Assembly: GCA_947371015.1 (NCBI GenBank)
Contig: CANBNK010000016.1
Coordinates: 1 to 64,000, forward strand
Direction of reading: 5' to 3'
DNA from: Acetobacteraceae bacterium
GTDB lineage: Bacteria; Pseudomonadota; Alphaproteobacteria; Acetobacterales; Acetobacteraceae
Length of the DNA stretch: 64,000 nucleotides
Position numbers and translations under genes: made by a program. Of this stretch, positions 7,303 through 15,447 are shown in pieces. Under the pieces are notes generated by a model. It was not told the DNA's origin. It saw only the letters and a program-made list of their open reading frames with translations, and did not search any database. Each line of letters begins with the position of its first letter. Position 1 is the first letter of the stretch.

Positions 7303-8238
7303 ATGGCCATGCGCATTCTGGTTCTGGGGGCGGGTGCGCTCGGTGGCTATTTCGGCGGGCGCCTGGCCGAGGCCGGCGGCGACGTCACCTTCCTGGTGCG
7401 GCCGAAGCGGGCGATGCAACTGGCCGAGCACGGCCTCGTCATCGAAAGCCAGTTCGGCAATGCCACGCTGCGGGTCAACACGGTGGGCGAAGCCGGGCCG
7501 GGCTACGACCTGGTGCTGCTGACCTGCAAGGCCTACGACCTGGACGCGGCCATCGAGGCGATTCGCCCGGCAATGCAGGAAGGCACCGCCGTTTTGCCCG
7601 TGCTGAACGGCCTGTCCCATGTCGAGACACTGACCAAGGCCTTCGGCGCCGAGAACGTGCTGGGCGGACTTGCAAAAATCCAGGCGACCATGGCCGCCGA
7701 TGGCACGGTGAAGCAGCTGAACGACTGGCGCTGGCTGACCTTCGGCGAGCTGGATGGCCGCATGTCCGGCCGGGTGCTGGCGCTGGCGGAACTGGCGGCC
7801 AAGGCGAAGGGCGTGGTCGCCACCGCGGTGCCCGACATCATGGCGCAGATGTGGGAAAAGCTGGTGCATCTCGGCACCTCCGCCGCCGGGACCGTGCTGC
7901 TGCGCGCCAATACCGGGGAGATCGTCCGCGCTGGCGGCAGCGACTTCCTGCTCAACCTGCTGGAACGCAACGCCGCCATCGCCACGCATCACGGCTACCC
8001 GCCCAGCGCCAGCTTCCTGGAGGGGTTCCGCAAGGTGTTCTCCGATCCCGCCGGCGCCTACAGCACCTCCATGCTGCGGGACCTTGAAGCCGGTGGGCGG
8101 ATCGAGGCCGACCATATCCTCGGCTTCATGCTGGCGGCGGCGAAGCGGGCCGGCGTGCCGCACGAAATCCACGAAGCGGCGCTGCTGCATGCCAAGGCGT
8201 ATGAGCAACGCCGCGACGCCGGCCGCCTGCCGCGCTGA
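7303..8238 (+). CDS. Ketopantoate reductase family protein (PanE/ApbA)
   Basis: The 311-residue NADPH-dependent dehydrogenase has an N-terminal Rossmann motif (ILVLGAGALGGYFGGRLAEA), conserved LLTCKAYD and VLPVLNGLSH, the catalytic-lysine segment MWEKLVHLG and the C-terminal helical domain with TSMLRDLEAGGRIEAD. PanE reduces 2-dehydropantoate to pantoate for coenzyme A synthesis. Paralogues act on other 2-keto acids, and this copy overlaps an epimerase gene rather than pan genes, so the exact substrate is open. Confidence 0.85.
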   Translation: MAMRILVLGAGALGGYFGGRLAEAGGDVTFLVRPKRAMQLAEHGLVIESQFGNATLRVNTVGEAGPGYDLVLLTCKAYDLDAAIEAIRPAMQEGTAVLPVLNGLSHVETLTKAFGAENVLGGLAKIQATMAADGTVKQLNDWRWLTFGELDGRMSGRVLALAELAAKAKGVVATAVPDIMAQMWEKLVHLGTSAAGTVLLRANTGEIVRAGGSDFLLNLLERNAAIATHHGYPPSASFLEGFRKVFSDPAGAYSTSMLRDLEAGGRIEADHILGFMLAAAKRAGVPHEIHEAALLHAKAYEQRRDAGRLPR

Positions 8239-9095
8239 TGCACCGCTTCGGCGACGGCGCGCTGACCGCCGCGGTCAACCCTGACGGCGCTGAACTCAGC
8301 AGCGTCAGCGACGCCGCGGGCCGGGAATACCTGTGGCAGGCCGGCCCGGCCTGGCCGCGCCACGCGCCGCTGCTGTTCCCCATGGTCGGGCGGCTGGCCG
8401 GTGACACGCTGCGCCACGACGGCGCGACCTATCGCCTGCCGCAGCACGGTTTTGCGCGAGACCGCCGCTTCACCTGGGCCGCGCGCACGCCCGCCGGCTG
8501 CCGGCTGGAACTGCGCGACGACGCCGCGACCCGCGCCGTCTATCCCTTCGCCTTCCTGCTGACGCTGGAGTTCGGCATCGCGGCGGGGGCGCTGACCATG
8601 ACGGCCACGGTCAGCAACCCCGGCGCGGCGCCGCTGCCCTTCGGCTTCGGCTTCCACCCCGCCTTCGCCTGGCCGCTGCCCGGTGCGGCCAGCCGTGCCG
8701 GCCACGCGCTGCACTTCCAGCACCCCGAGCCCGCGCCGATCGGCCGCCTGCCCAACGACAGTTTTGCGAGCGCGGTGGAGCCAAGCCCGGTGCAAGGCAC
8801 CACGCTGCCGCTGGCCGATGCGCTGTTCGCCGCCGGCGCCGTGGTGCTGGAAGCCCCGGCCAGCCGCAGCCTGCGCTACACCGCCCCCGGCGCCCGCGCG
8901 CTGCATCTTTCATGGCAGGGCCTGCCGCAACTCGGCCTGTGGACCCGCGCCGGCGGCGACTTTTTATGTGTTGAACCCTGGCACGGGTATCACAGCCCGC
9001 CCGGCTGGGACGGCGCGTTCAGCGACAAGCCCGGCCTGGCCCTGCTGCCGCCCGGCGCCAGCCAAGTCTTTGCGATGACCATCCGCCCGGAATGA
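8238..9095 (+). CDS. Aldose 1-epimerase family protein
   Basis: The 285-residue protein has the galactose mutarotase-like beta-sandwich fold of the YeaD/LacX group: APLLFPMVGRL, the catalytic-His region LPQHGFARDRRFTW, FGFGFHPAF and the distal CVEPWHGYHSPPGW. It interconverts sugar anomers or handles a phosphorylated sugar. The start overlaps the upstream stop (TGATG), so it is translationally coupled to the PanE-like gene; the functional link is not evident. Confidence 0.85.
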   Translation: MHRFGDGALTAAVNPDGAELSSVSDAAGREYLWQAGPAWPRHAPLLFPMVGRLAGDTLRHDGATYRLPQHGFARDRRFTWAARTPAGCRLELRDDAATRAVYPFAFLLTLEFGIAAGALTMTATVSNPGAAPLPFGFGFHPAFAWPLPGAASRAGHALHFQHPEPAPIGRLPNDSFASAVEPSPVQGTTLPLADALFAAGAVVLEAPASRSLRYTAPGARALHLSWQGLPQLGLWTRAGGDFLCVEPWHGYHSPPGWDGAFSDKPGLALLPPGASQVFAMTIRPE

Positions 9096-9146
9096 ACCTT
9101 CGCGCCGCTGCCTCGCTAGCTCCGTGCCAACCAGCAGGAGGATCCC

Positions 9147-9344
9147 ATGGCCGACAACAAGATCGAAGGCGAAGGCAGCTATACCGGCGCCAAGCACTAC
9201 AATGACGGCGTGAAGCGGACGGTGGAGTCGGGCAAGGTCGAACAGGCCGCGCGCGACGCCGCCAGGCAGCCCGAGGACAAGGCCGCGGAAGCCGAGGGCA
9301 AGCGCCACAGCCATGGCGAGGACCCGCAGCTCAACCGGAAATAG
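9147..9344 (+). CDS. Small hydrophilic conserved protein
   Basis: The 65-residue, highly charged, cysteine-free protein begins MADNKIEGEGSYTGAKHYND and is rich in Lys, Glu and Ala, predicted mostly helical or disordered. A strong ribosome site (AGGAGG) precedes the ATG. Similar little proteins are frequent in alphaproteobacteria without assigned function; composition suggests a stress- or desiccation-type protein (weak inference). Its last 14 bases overlap the convergent CoA-ligase stop. Confidence 0.7.
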   Translation: MADNKIEGEGSYTGAKHYNDGVKRTVESGKVEQAARDAARQPEDKAAEAEGKRHSHGEDPQLNRK

Positions 9345-10734
9345 CCGCCAGTTTCCGCAGCGCCATCAGCTCCACCTTGCCCAGCGCGGTGCGGGGCAAG
9401 GCGTCCACCACCACCACGTCGTGCGGCTGCTTAAACCGCGCGAGCTGGCCGCGGAAATGCGCCAGCACGGCATCGCGCGAAAAGCCAGGCGCGGGCACCA
9501 CCACGGCCACCGGCACCTCGCCCCAGCGGGCGTCGGCGCGGCCGCAGATGGCGCCTTCCAGCACGCCGGGGGCGTCGCGCAGCACGCGCTCGACCTCGGC
9601 GGGATAGATGTTCTCGCCGCCGCTGATGATGACGTGCTTCAGCCGGTCGGTGAACCACCAGCGGCCGGCGGCGTCCACGCTGCCGATATCGCCGGTGGCG
9701 AACCAGCCATCAGCGTCCAGCGCCTGCGTGGCGGGCCAGTAGTGGCGGAGCGTGTTGCCGCCGCGCACCAGGATTTCACCAGCCGGGGAAAGCCTGGCCG
9801 CCACATGCAGCCCCGGCCGGCCGATGGAACCAGGCGCCGCCAGCGCTTCCTCGGCTGACTGGTACAGCGCGATTGGACAGGTCTCGGTGGCGCCATACAC
9901 CTGCTGCACGGGAATGCCGCGGGCATGGAACGCCTGGATCAACGGCAGCGGCACGTCGGACGAGCCGGCGCCGATGGCGCGCAGGCTGCCCAGCGCGGCG
10001 CCGCCCCAATCGGGATGCGTCACCAGCGCCTGCATGACCGCGGGCACCAGCAGCGTCAGCGTCGGCCGCGCCGTGGCGCAGTGCGCGAAGAACGCTGCGG
10101 GGTCGAAGCGCGGCAGCAGCAGCACCTCCGCGCCGATGCTCAAGGCCGGCGTGGTCTGGATGTTCAGCCCGCCGACATGGAACAGCGGCAGCACCGTCAG
10201 CACCCGGTCGGCACTGGTCATCCGGTGCATGTCCACGCCGTTCAGCGCATTCACCGCCAGCGCCTGCTGGGTCAGCACGGCGCCCTTCGGCCGGCCCGTG
10301 GTGCCGCTGGTGTACACCAGCAGTACCGCATCCTCGGCGGTGCCCAGGGCCGGCACGTCGCTGCCGTCCCAGCCGGCCTCGACATCCAGCGCATCGGCGC
10401 GCAGCGCCTGCGCCGCGGCCAGGAATTCCGGCGTGGCGCACAGCAGCGCGGCACCGGCATCGGCCAGGATGAAGCCCAGCTCCGGCCCGGCCAGCCGCCA
10501 GTTCAGCGGCAGCAGCATGGCGCCCAGCCGCGCACAGGCGAACAGCAGCACCAGTTGCTGCGGATGGTTGGCGCCGAGGAACGCCACGCGGTCGCCGCGC
10601 CGCACGCCGCGCGCGGCCAGCGCCGCCGCACAGGCCCGCGCCTGCGCGGCCAGCGCGCCGTAGCGCATCACCTGCTCGCCGAACCGCAGCGCCGGCGTGC
10701 CGGCTTCGGCGCGTTCCGGCCACTGCCAGATCAT
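9331..10734 (-). CDS. Acyl-CoA synthetase / AMP-dependent ligase
   Basis: The 467-residue member of the ANL superfamily activates a carboxylic acid to its CoA thioester via an acyl-adenylate. Motifs: P-loop YTSGTTGRPKG, YGATET, the hinge WFATGDIG...DRLKHVIISGGENIYP, and the catalytic lysine near the end in RTALGKVELM. It is short for the family (usually about 500-550). It is the last gene of a four-gene operon; its ATG overlaps the acyl-CoA dehydrogenase stop. The acid substrate is unknown and presumably generated or used by the neighbouring ring-cleavage genes. Confidence 0.9.
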   Translation of the reverse strand: MIWQWPERAEAGTPALRFGEQVMRYGALAAQARACAAALAARGVRRGDRVAFLGANHPQQLVLLFACARLGAMLLPLNWRLAGPELGFILADAGAALLCATPEFLAAAQALRADALDVEAGWDGSDVPALGTAEDAVLLVYTSGTTGRPKGAVLTQQALAVNALNGVDMHRMTSADRVLTVLPLFHVGGLNIQTTPALSIGAEVLLLPRFDPAAFFAHCATARPTLTLLVPAVMQALVTHPDWGGAALGSLRAIGAGSSDVPLPLIQAFHARGIPVQQVYGATETCPIALYQSAEEALAAPGSIGRPGLHVAARLSPAGEILVRGGNTLRHYWPATQALDADGWFATGDIGSVDAAGRWWFTDRLKHVIISGGENIYPAEVERVLRDAPGVLEGAICGRADARWGEVPVAVVVPAPGFSRDAVLAHFRGQLARFKQPHDVVVVDALPRTALGKVELMALRKLAAISG

Positions 10735-11975
10735 TCGTCGCGCTCACCGGTCTCGTACAGCGTGCCGCGGCCCAGCCGGTCGATGCACAGCTCGGCGGTC
10801 CAGGGCAGCATCAGGGAGCCGCAGCGGCTGTCGCGGTAGATGCGTTCCAGCGGCAGCGATTTCAGCATGGACTGGCCGCCGCAGGTGCGCACCGCCTTCA
10901 CCGCCAGGGCGTTGGCGTTTTCCATCACGGTGTACTGGGCGGCCCAGGCGCGCAGCACCTGCTCCTTGGAAGGGTCCGGCCGGGCGTCGCTGATGGCCTG
11001 GAACCACAGCGCCTTGGTCTGCTCCAGCATCACCCGCATCTCGGCGACGGCAATCTGCTTGGTCGGGTACATCCGGCGTTTTACCGGTGGCATGCCTGGA
11101 TATTCGCCGCGCAGGTATTTTACCGTGAAGTCGTAGGCCGCCTGGGCCAGCCCCATGTAGGTCGGGCTCAGCGTCATGAACATGTGCGGCCAGCGGTTGG
11201 CGGCCTGGAAGTAGAGCCCGGGCGGCATCAGCGCCGCATCCTCCGGCACGAAGACGTCCTTGAAGACCAGGTCGCGCGAGACGGTGCCGCGCATGCCCAA
11301 GGGGTCCCAACTGCCGGTCACCGAAACGCCCGCGGCTGTGGCTGGTATCGCCAGGTACAGCGTGTCGCGCCGGCTCAGCGCGGCCTCGCCATGCACCTCC
11401 GTGCACAGCACGCCGTAGGTGTCGGCGCTGCCGGACAGGCTCGCAAAAATTTTCCGGCCATTGATGATGAAGCCGCCCGCCACCCGCCGCGCCGTGGTGC
11501 CGAAGGCGACGCCACCGGCCGCCGCCGCACCACCCTCGCTGAACGGCTGCGCGTAGATCGCGCCGTCCTGCAGGATGCGGGCGTAGTGCGCGGCGCGGCG
11601 CTGCTGGTGCAGGGCGCGGGTGGGCGCGTCCATCTCCAGCGTGTCACTCAGTGCGCCGGTCCACAGCGTGCTGCACACATGCATGTTCCAGGTCAGCGCC
11701 GTGGCGCCGCAGTAGCGGCCCAGCTCCGCCGCTGTGAGGCAATAGGCGCGGAAATCGGCGCCGATGCCGCCATCCGCCTTGGGGATGCAGACACCGAGCA
11801 GGCCGTTGGCGTGCATGTCCCGGTAGTTCTGCATCGGGAAGACCGCGTCGCGGTCCCACTCGGCCGCGCGCGGTGCCAGCACTGCCTGGCCAAATTCGCG
11901 GGCGCGCGCGGTCAGGGCGGCTTCCTCCGGGGTCAGCCGGAAGGCATCAGCATCGAAGATCGCCGCGTCGCTCAC
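10731..11975 (-). CDS. Acyl-CoA dehydrogenase
   Basis: The 414-residue flavoprotein is of the acyl-CoA dehydrogenase superfamily: N-terminal helical domain (about 15-130), central beta domain with FIINGRKIFASLSGSADTYG and WDPLGMRGTVSRD, and C-terminal helical bundle ending RTCGGQSMLKSLPLERIYRD. It is more like the broad-specificity group that includes DszC/HpaC-type monooxygenase relatives than a fatty-acid enzyme; I did not find an unambiguous catalytic glutamate. ATGA overlaps join it to hydrolase and ligase genes on both sides. Confidence 0.88.
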   Translation of the reverse strand: MSDAAIFDADAFRLTPEEAALTARAREFGQAVLAPRAAEWDRDAVFPMQNYRDMHANGLLGVCIPKADGGIGADFRAYCLTAAELGRYCGATALTWNMHVCSTLWTGALSDTLEMDAPTRALHQQRRAAHYARILQDGAIYAQPFSEGGAAAAGGVAFGTTARRVAGGFIINGRKIFASLSGSADTYGVLCTEVHGEAALSRRDTLYLAIPATAAGVSVTGSWDPLGMRGTVSRDLVFKDVFVPEDAALMPPGLYFQAANRWPHMFMTLSPTYMGLAQAAYDFTVKYLRGEYPGMPPVKRRMYPTKQIAVAEMRVMLEQTKALWFQAISDARPDPSKEQVLRAWAAQYTVMENANALAVKAVRTCGGQSMLKSLPLERIYRDSRCGSLMLPWTAELCIDRLGRGTLYETGERDE

Positions 11976-12727
11976 GCCAGGAAGCCATGGACGGCGGCGG
12001 CGAACTCCTTCGGGTATTCCAGATGCGCCAGGTGGCCGGCGGCCGGCAGCGTCACCAGCTTCGCGTCCGGCATGGCGTCGGCCATGCGCTGCATGGTGCG
12101 CGGCGGCGCGAGGGGATCACGCTCCCCGGCCAGCAGCAGCGTCGGCATGCCGATGCGGCCGAGGTCGTCGATGCGGTTGAAGGTCGTCAGGCAGGTGACG
12201 GTGGCGCGGTAGGCCGCGGCCGGCGTGCTGGCCATGGCGTTGATGACCTCGGCCATCGCCGCCATGCCGGCACGCGGGCTGAGCATGCTGGTCATGGATT
12301 GCTGCGCCAGTTGCAGCATGGAGACGCCGGATTGCAGCGGCGCCAGGCGGTCCGCCAGGAATTGCTGGGCGAAGGCGGGGTCCTTGCCGCCAAAGGCCGG
12401 GGTGGTGGCGTAGAGCACCAGGCGGCGCACCCGCTCGGGGAAGGTCAGCGCGAATTCCTGTGCCACCATGCCGCCGATGCTGTGCCCCAGCAGGTCCACC
12501 TGCTCCTGCCCAGCGGCATCCAGCGCCGCCTTCAGCGCCAGCGCCCAACCGGCAAAGCTGGTCTCCGGCAGCAGGGCGGTGCCGCCATAGCCCGGCAGTT
12601 GCCAATGCGCGTCCGCCCGAAAATCGCCCCAGCAGGCGCCGCCGATGCCATGCACCGTCACCAAGGGGGAATGCTGGTCCAGCCCGCCACGTCCAGCGGC
12701 GGCCCGCGTATCGGTTTTCCTGCTCAC
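11972..12727 (-). CDS. Alpha/beta hydrolase, NicD-like context
   Basis: The 251-residue serine hydrolase has an oxyanion-side HGIGG, nucleophile elbow LLGHSIGGMVAQEFAL (Ser about 83), acid GERDPLAPP and catalytic histidine in AAGHLAHLEYP. The start chosen is GTG at 12727, which overlaps the preceding stop (GTGA); the ORF-track extension is antisense of the neighbour. In known nicotinate pathways the gene beside nicX, nicD, is an alpha/beta hydrolase that deformylates N-formylmaleamate. That role is plausible here but not shown by sequence alone. Confidence 0.85.
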   Translation of the reverse strand: MSRKTDTRAAAGRGGLDQHSPLVTVHGIGGACWGDFRADAHWQLPGYGGTALLPETSFAGWALALKAALDAAGQEQVDLLGHSIGGMVAQEFALTFPERVRRLVLYATTPAFGGKDPAFAQQFLADRLAPLQSGVSMLQLAQQSMTSMLSPRAGMAAMAEVINAMASTPAAAYRATVTCLTTFNRIDDLGRIGMPTLLLAGERDPLAPPRTMQRMADAMPDAKLVTLPAAGHLAHLEYPKEFAAAVHGFLA

Positions 12728-13773
12728 AGCTTCAACTCCCCGGCCTCGACCACCGTGCATGCGCCTGCGGGGCCGTCCAGCGTGATGGTGCACCCCCGCA
12801 CCGGAATATCGAAATGGCCTTCGGTGTAGCGCCCGGCGAACTCATTGGCGCCGGTGGAAAACAGGAAGTTCCCGGCGAAGGCGCGCAGCTCGGTGCCGTT
12901 GGTGTCGCGCTGGTCGTACATCGCCAGCGCCTCATACCGCGCCGCGTGGTTCATCCCCCAGCCGACATGGCTGACGGCATAGGCGGCCTTGTCTCCCCAG
13001 GCAGCCAGGTAGCGGCGCATCAGCTCGGCGTCGGTGCCCTCGCCCTCGATCCGGGTCACGTGGTCATCCTCCAGCGTCAGCACGACAGGGCGTTCCAGGT
13101 AGCGCTTGAAGGTCAGGTTCACGTCGCCGGCGTCCAGTACCAGCGTGCCGTTGACGCTGTGCGCCGCCGGGAAGCTGACCACCACCCCGCCCGGCCAATG
13201 CGCGATGGTGCCGGGCCGGTCGGTCCAGCCCCAGACCCCCGCGGTGATGGCCTTCTCCAGCCCCACCACCAGGTCGGTCCCGGCGGCCGAGGTCACCCGC
13301 ATGCCGGTGGCGCCGCGCGCCAGCTTCACCGCCGCCTTCACCCGCGGCTCCATCGCGTCATCCGGGCGCAGGCGTTCCAGCGCCTCCGGATGTTCATTCG
13401 AGATCATCAATATTCTGCACCCGGCCTGCAGTAGTTGGGGCAATTCGGGCGCGTGCAAAAGCCCTTCCACGGTCAGGTCCACCACGAAGGGCGTGGCCTT
13501 CAGCGCCGCCAGCACGCTGGGGTGGCCGGCCAGCGCCCGGCTGGCCCCGGTGGAGCGCACCGGCACCGGCGCGGTCTGCGGCGGGGTGGGCACCAGCAGC
13601 CGGAACGGCCGGCAGCCCAGCCGCAGCAGGGCCAGCTCCGCCAGGTCCAGATTGAGCGCGCGCGACTGGCTTTCCGCCAGCAGGCACACCGCCAGTCCAG
13701 GCTCGGCCTTGCAGCGACGGAACACGTCTTCGAAGGCGGCAATCCAGCGTGCCTCGATCCGATCAGTCAGCAC
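12724..13773 (-). CDS. nicX: NicX-like 2,5-dihydroxypyridine 5,6-dioxygenase / M29-fold protein
   Basis: The 349-residue protein resembles NicX of Pseudomonas putida (350 residues), the Fe(II) dioxygenase that opens 2,5-dihydroxypyridine to N-formylmaleamate; the fold is that of M29 aminopeptidases. The iron ligands known for NicX map to His269 in SHVGWG and His320/Asp322 in EGHFDIPVRGC; FAGNFLFSTG and GTLVLDAGDVNL are also shared. Start chosen at GTG 13773, which has GGGAG at good spacing; ATG 13803 is an alternative. First gene of the operon and divergent from a MarR regulator. The ring substrate may differ. Confidence 0.75.
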   Translation of the reverse strand: MLTDRIEARWIAAFEDVFRRCKAEPGLAVCLLAESQSRALNLDLAELALLRLGCRPFRLLVPTPPQTAPVPVRSTGASRALAGHPSVLAALKATPFVVDLTVEGLLHAPELPQLLQAGCRILMISNEHPEALERLRPDDAMEPRVKAAVKLARGATGMRVTSAAGTDLVVGLEKAITAGVWGWTDRPGTIAHWPGGVVVSFPAAHSVNGTLVLDAGDVNLTFKRYLERPVVLTLEDDHVTRIEGEGTDAELMRRYLAAWGDKAAYAVSHVGWGMNHAARYEALAMYDQRDTNGTELRAFAGNFLFSTGANEFAGRYTEGHFDIPVRGCTITLDGPAGACTVVEAGELKL

Positions 13774-13861
13774 CAGGGGTCTCCCTTCCCGGCGACCCTG
13801 CAACCCAGGGTCGCGGTATTGTCGTCAAAGTCGTTCAGAGAATCGAAATACATGATATCGC

Positions 13862-13874
13862 ACATAATTTATGT
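13862..13874. promoter_or_regulatory. Probable MarR operator
   Basis: ACATAATTTATGT is a perfect 13-bp palindrome (central T) in an unusually AT-rich stretch of the divergent spacer between the nicX-like gene and marR. MarR dimers bind such sites. It includes the ATG at 13871, which argues that the real marR start is the later ATG at 13949. Confidence 0.65.
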
Positions 13875-13948
13875 TCACACTAAAACGTGACGCCAAGTAT
13901 CCGCTCCAGTATGTAAGACCGCAAAAGCCAAGAGATTCATCCGTAGGC

Positions 13949-14416
13949 ATGAATACACCAGCCATCAACGCGACCAAGGGCCGATTTATCGACGACTACC
14001 TGCTGTACCTGCTGGCCCGGGCATCGCACGTTATCTCTGCCGAATTCCACGAAATGCTGCGACGCAAGGGCGTCTCGGCACCGGTCTGGCGCGTGCTCGC
14101 CAGCCTCGTGGGCGGCGAAGGCGAGACTGTGACCGGTCTGGCCGATGTCTGCCTGCTGCAGCAGCCCACCATGACCAAGCTGCTGGACCGCATGGTGCGC
14201 GACGACCTGGTGCACCGCGCCCAGGACCTGCGTGACCGCCGCGTGGTCCGCATCAACCTGACGCCGCGCGGCGAGCAGATGGTGAAGGACCTGCTGGAGG
14301 CCGCGCGGCTGCACGAGGCCGAGGTCCTGGCACGCCACCCGCAGGTCGAGGGCGATCAACTGAAGAACCTGCTGCGCGGCATCATCACCCGCCACGCCCG
14401 GCAACGCCGCGGCTGA
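13949..14416 (+). CDS. MarR-family transcriptional regulator
   Basis: The 155-residue winged-helix repressor has dimerisation helices at both ends and a DNA-binding centre (VWRVLASLVGGEGETVTGLA, LLQQPTMTKLLDRM, then the wing DLRDRRVVRINLTPRG). It is divergent from the NicX-like operon, as nicR is in Pseudomonas, and is its likely repressor, relieved by a pathway aromatic. The start at 13949 gives a standard family length; the ORF-track start at 13871 lies inside the palindromic operator. Confidence 0.88.
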   Translation: MNTPAINATKGRFIDDYLLYLLARASHVISAEFHEMLRRKGVSAPVWRVLASLVGGEGETVTGLADVCLLQQPTMTKLLDRMVRDDLVHRAQDLRDRRVVRINLTPRGEQMVKDLLEAARLHEAEVLARHPQVEGDQLKNLLRGIITRHARQRRG

Positions 14417-14423
14417 AGCAGCG

Positions 14424-14519
14424 GTGCGATTGCCGCCGCCGCATCGCCTGGGCCGCTGGGTGCTGCTGTTGAGCGTGGCGGCGGTACTGCTGCGGGTGCT
14501 GCTGGCCCTCGCCGGTTAG
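14424..14519 (+). CDS. Possible 31-residue membrane microprotein
   Basis: Starting GTG eight bases after the marR stop is a short frame encoding a basic N-terminus (RLPPPHRLGR) and one hydrophobic helix (WVLLLSVAAVLLRVLLALAG) before TAG. Length and composition fit a small single-pass membrane protein, but high-GC frames readily look hydrophobic and no strong ribosome site is present. Confidence 0.3.
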   Translation: MRLPPPHRLGRWVLLLSVAAVLLRVLLALAG

Positions 14520-14605
14520 CGCAAGCTGCGTCCGACTGGCCGCAGCCTGCGCTAAACGTCTTTGAAACCAGGGCAGGAAACGCATTCGGATGAATGCATA
14601 TTGTT

Positions 14606-14923
14606 CTAGACCTGCACGAACACCACGCCGTCTTCGACCTTGGTCGGATAGGTCACCACATCCACATCGGCCGGCTCGTTCAGTGCCTTTCCGGTGCGGA
14701 CCTCGAAGCAGGCCTGGTGCAGCGGGCATTCCAGCTTGCCATCCTCGAAATAACCATCCGACAGCAGCGCGTATTCATGCGTGCAGACATCGTTGATGGC
14801 GAAGATCCCGTCCTCCAGCCGCACGACGCAGACCTGGCTGTCGCCGATGCGCAGCGGGAAGGGCACTTCCGGGCCAAGGTTTTCCAATTCGGTCACGCGG
14901 TGCCAGCTGGGCATCGGCAGCAT
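14606..14923 (-). CDS. Rieske-type [2Fe-2S] ferredoxin
   Basis: The 105-residue soluble protein carries the Rieske cluster motif as CTHEYALLSDG (CxH) and CPLHQACFE (CxxH), about residues 47-75. Such ferredoxins pass electrons to ring-hydroxylating or N-demethylating oxygenases. The first ATG at 14923 and an internal one at 14914 are both possible. It lies 51 bases downstream of an HbpS/GlcG gene on the same strand; no oxygenase component is adjacent, so its partner must be elsewhere. Confidence 0.9.
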   Translation of the reverse strand: MLPMPSWHRVTELENLGPEVPFPLRIGDSQVCVVRLEDGIFAINDVCTHEYALLSDGYFEDGKLECPLHQACFEVRTGKALNEPADVDVVTYPTKVEDGVVFVQV

Positions 14924-14974
14924 CCTGTCTGTTGGGGTGGAAAGGGGCGCGACCAGGCCGCGCCCCCGTAACGC

Positions 14975-15430
14975 TCAAGCGCCGGTGGAGGCGACCAGGC
15001 CGGCGGCGAGGATGCCGGCGACGCAGCATTCCTCGTCCTTCAGCGACACGTCGCCGCTGATGCCGACGGCGCCGAGGATCACATCCTGGGCATTCACCGC
15101 CAGCACGCCACCCGGCACCGGCACGGCGCGGCCGCCGGTGATGTCGGACAGCGCGTTCACGAAGCCCTGCATCGCCGGGTTCTGGCTGCGCTTGGCCAGT
15201 TCCTGCGACCCGACGCCCAGCGCCAGCGCGCCATTGGCCTTGCCGCCGGCAATCTCGGCGCGCAGCAGCGAACAGCCGTCTTCGCGCTTGATGACCTTCA
15301 CCTGGCCGCCGGCGTCCAGCACCACCACGGTCAGCGGTTGCAGGCTGAGTGCGCGGCCCTTGGCCAGGGCGGCATCGGCGATCGTGCTGGCCTGGGCCAG
15401 CGTCAGCCCATTGGTCGGATAGGTCGGCAT
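14975..15430 (-). CDS. HbpS/GlcG family (DUF336) haem-binding protein
   Basis: The 151-residue protein has the GlcG/HbpS fold: LTLAQASTIADAALAKGRAL, VVLDAGGQVKVIKREDG, then PVPGGVLA and GAVGISGD near the end. Family members bind haem or cobalamin-like cofactors and are found beside oxidative catabolic genes; the biochemical role is poorly defined. The segment shows no signal peptide, so it is probably cytoplasmic. It leads a two-gene unit with the Rieske ferredoxin. Confidence 0.85.
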   Translation of the reverse strand: MPTYPTNGLTLAQASTIADAALAKGRALSLQPLTVVVLDAGGQVKVIKREDGCSLLRAEIAGGKANGALALGVGSQELAKRSQNPAMQGFVNALSDITGGRAVPVPGGVLAVNAQDVILGAVGISGDVSLKDEECCVAGILAAGLVASTGA

Positions 15431-15447
15431 GGGTTAGGGTCCCCCTT

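Noticed and set aside
7240-8208. N-terminal part of the 631-residue ORF at 6313
   Set aside because: Antisense to the ketopantoate reductase gene; the BKACE start with ribosome site is at 7239.
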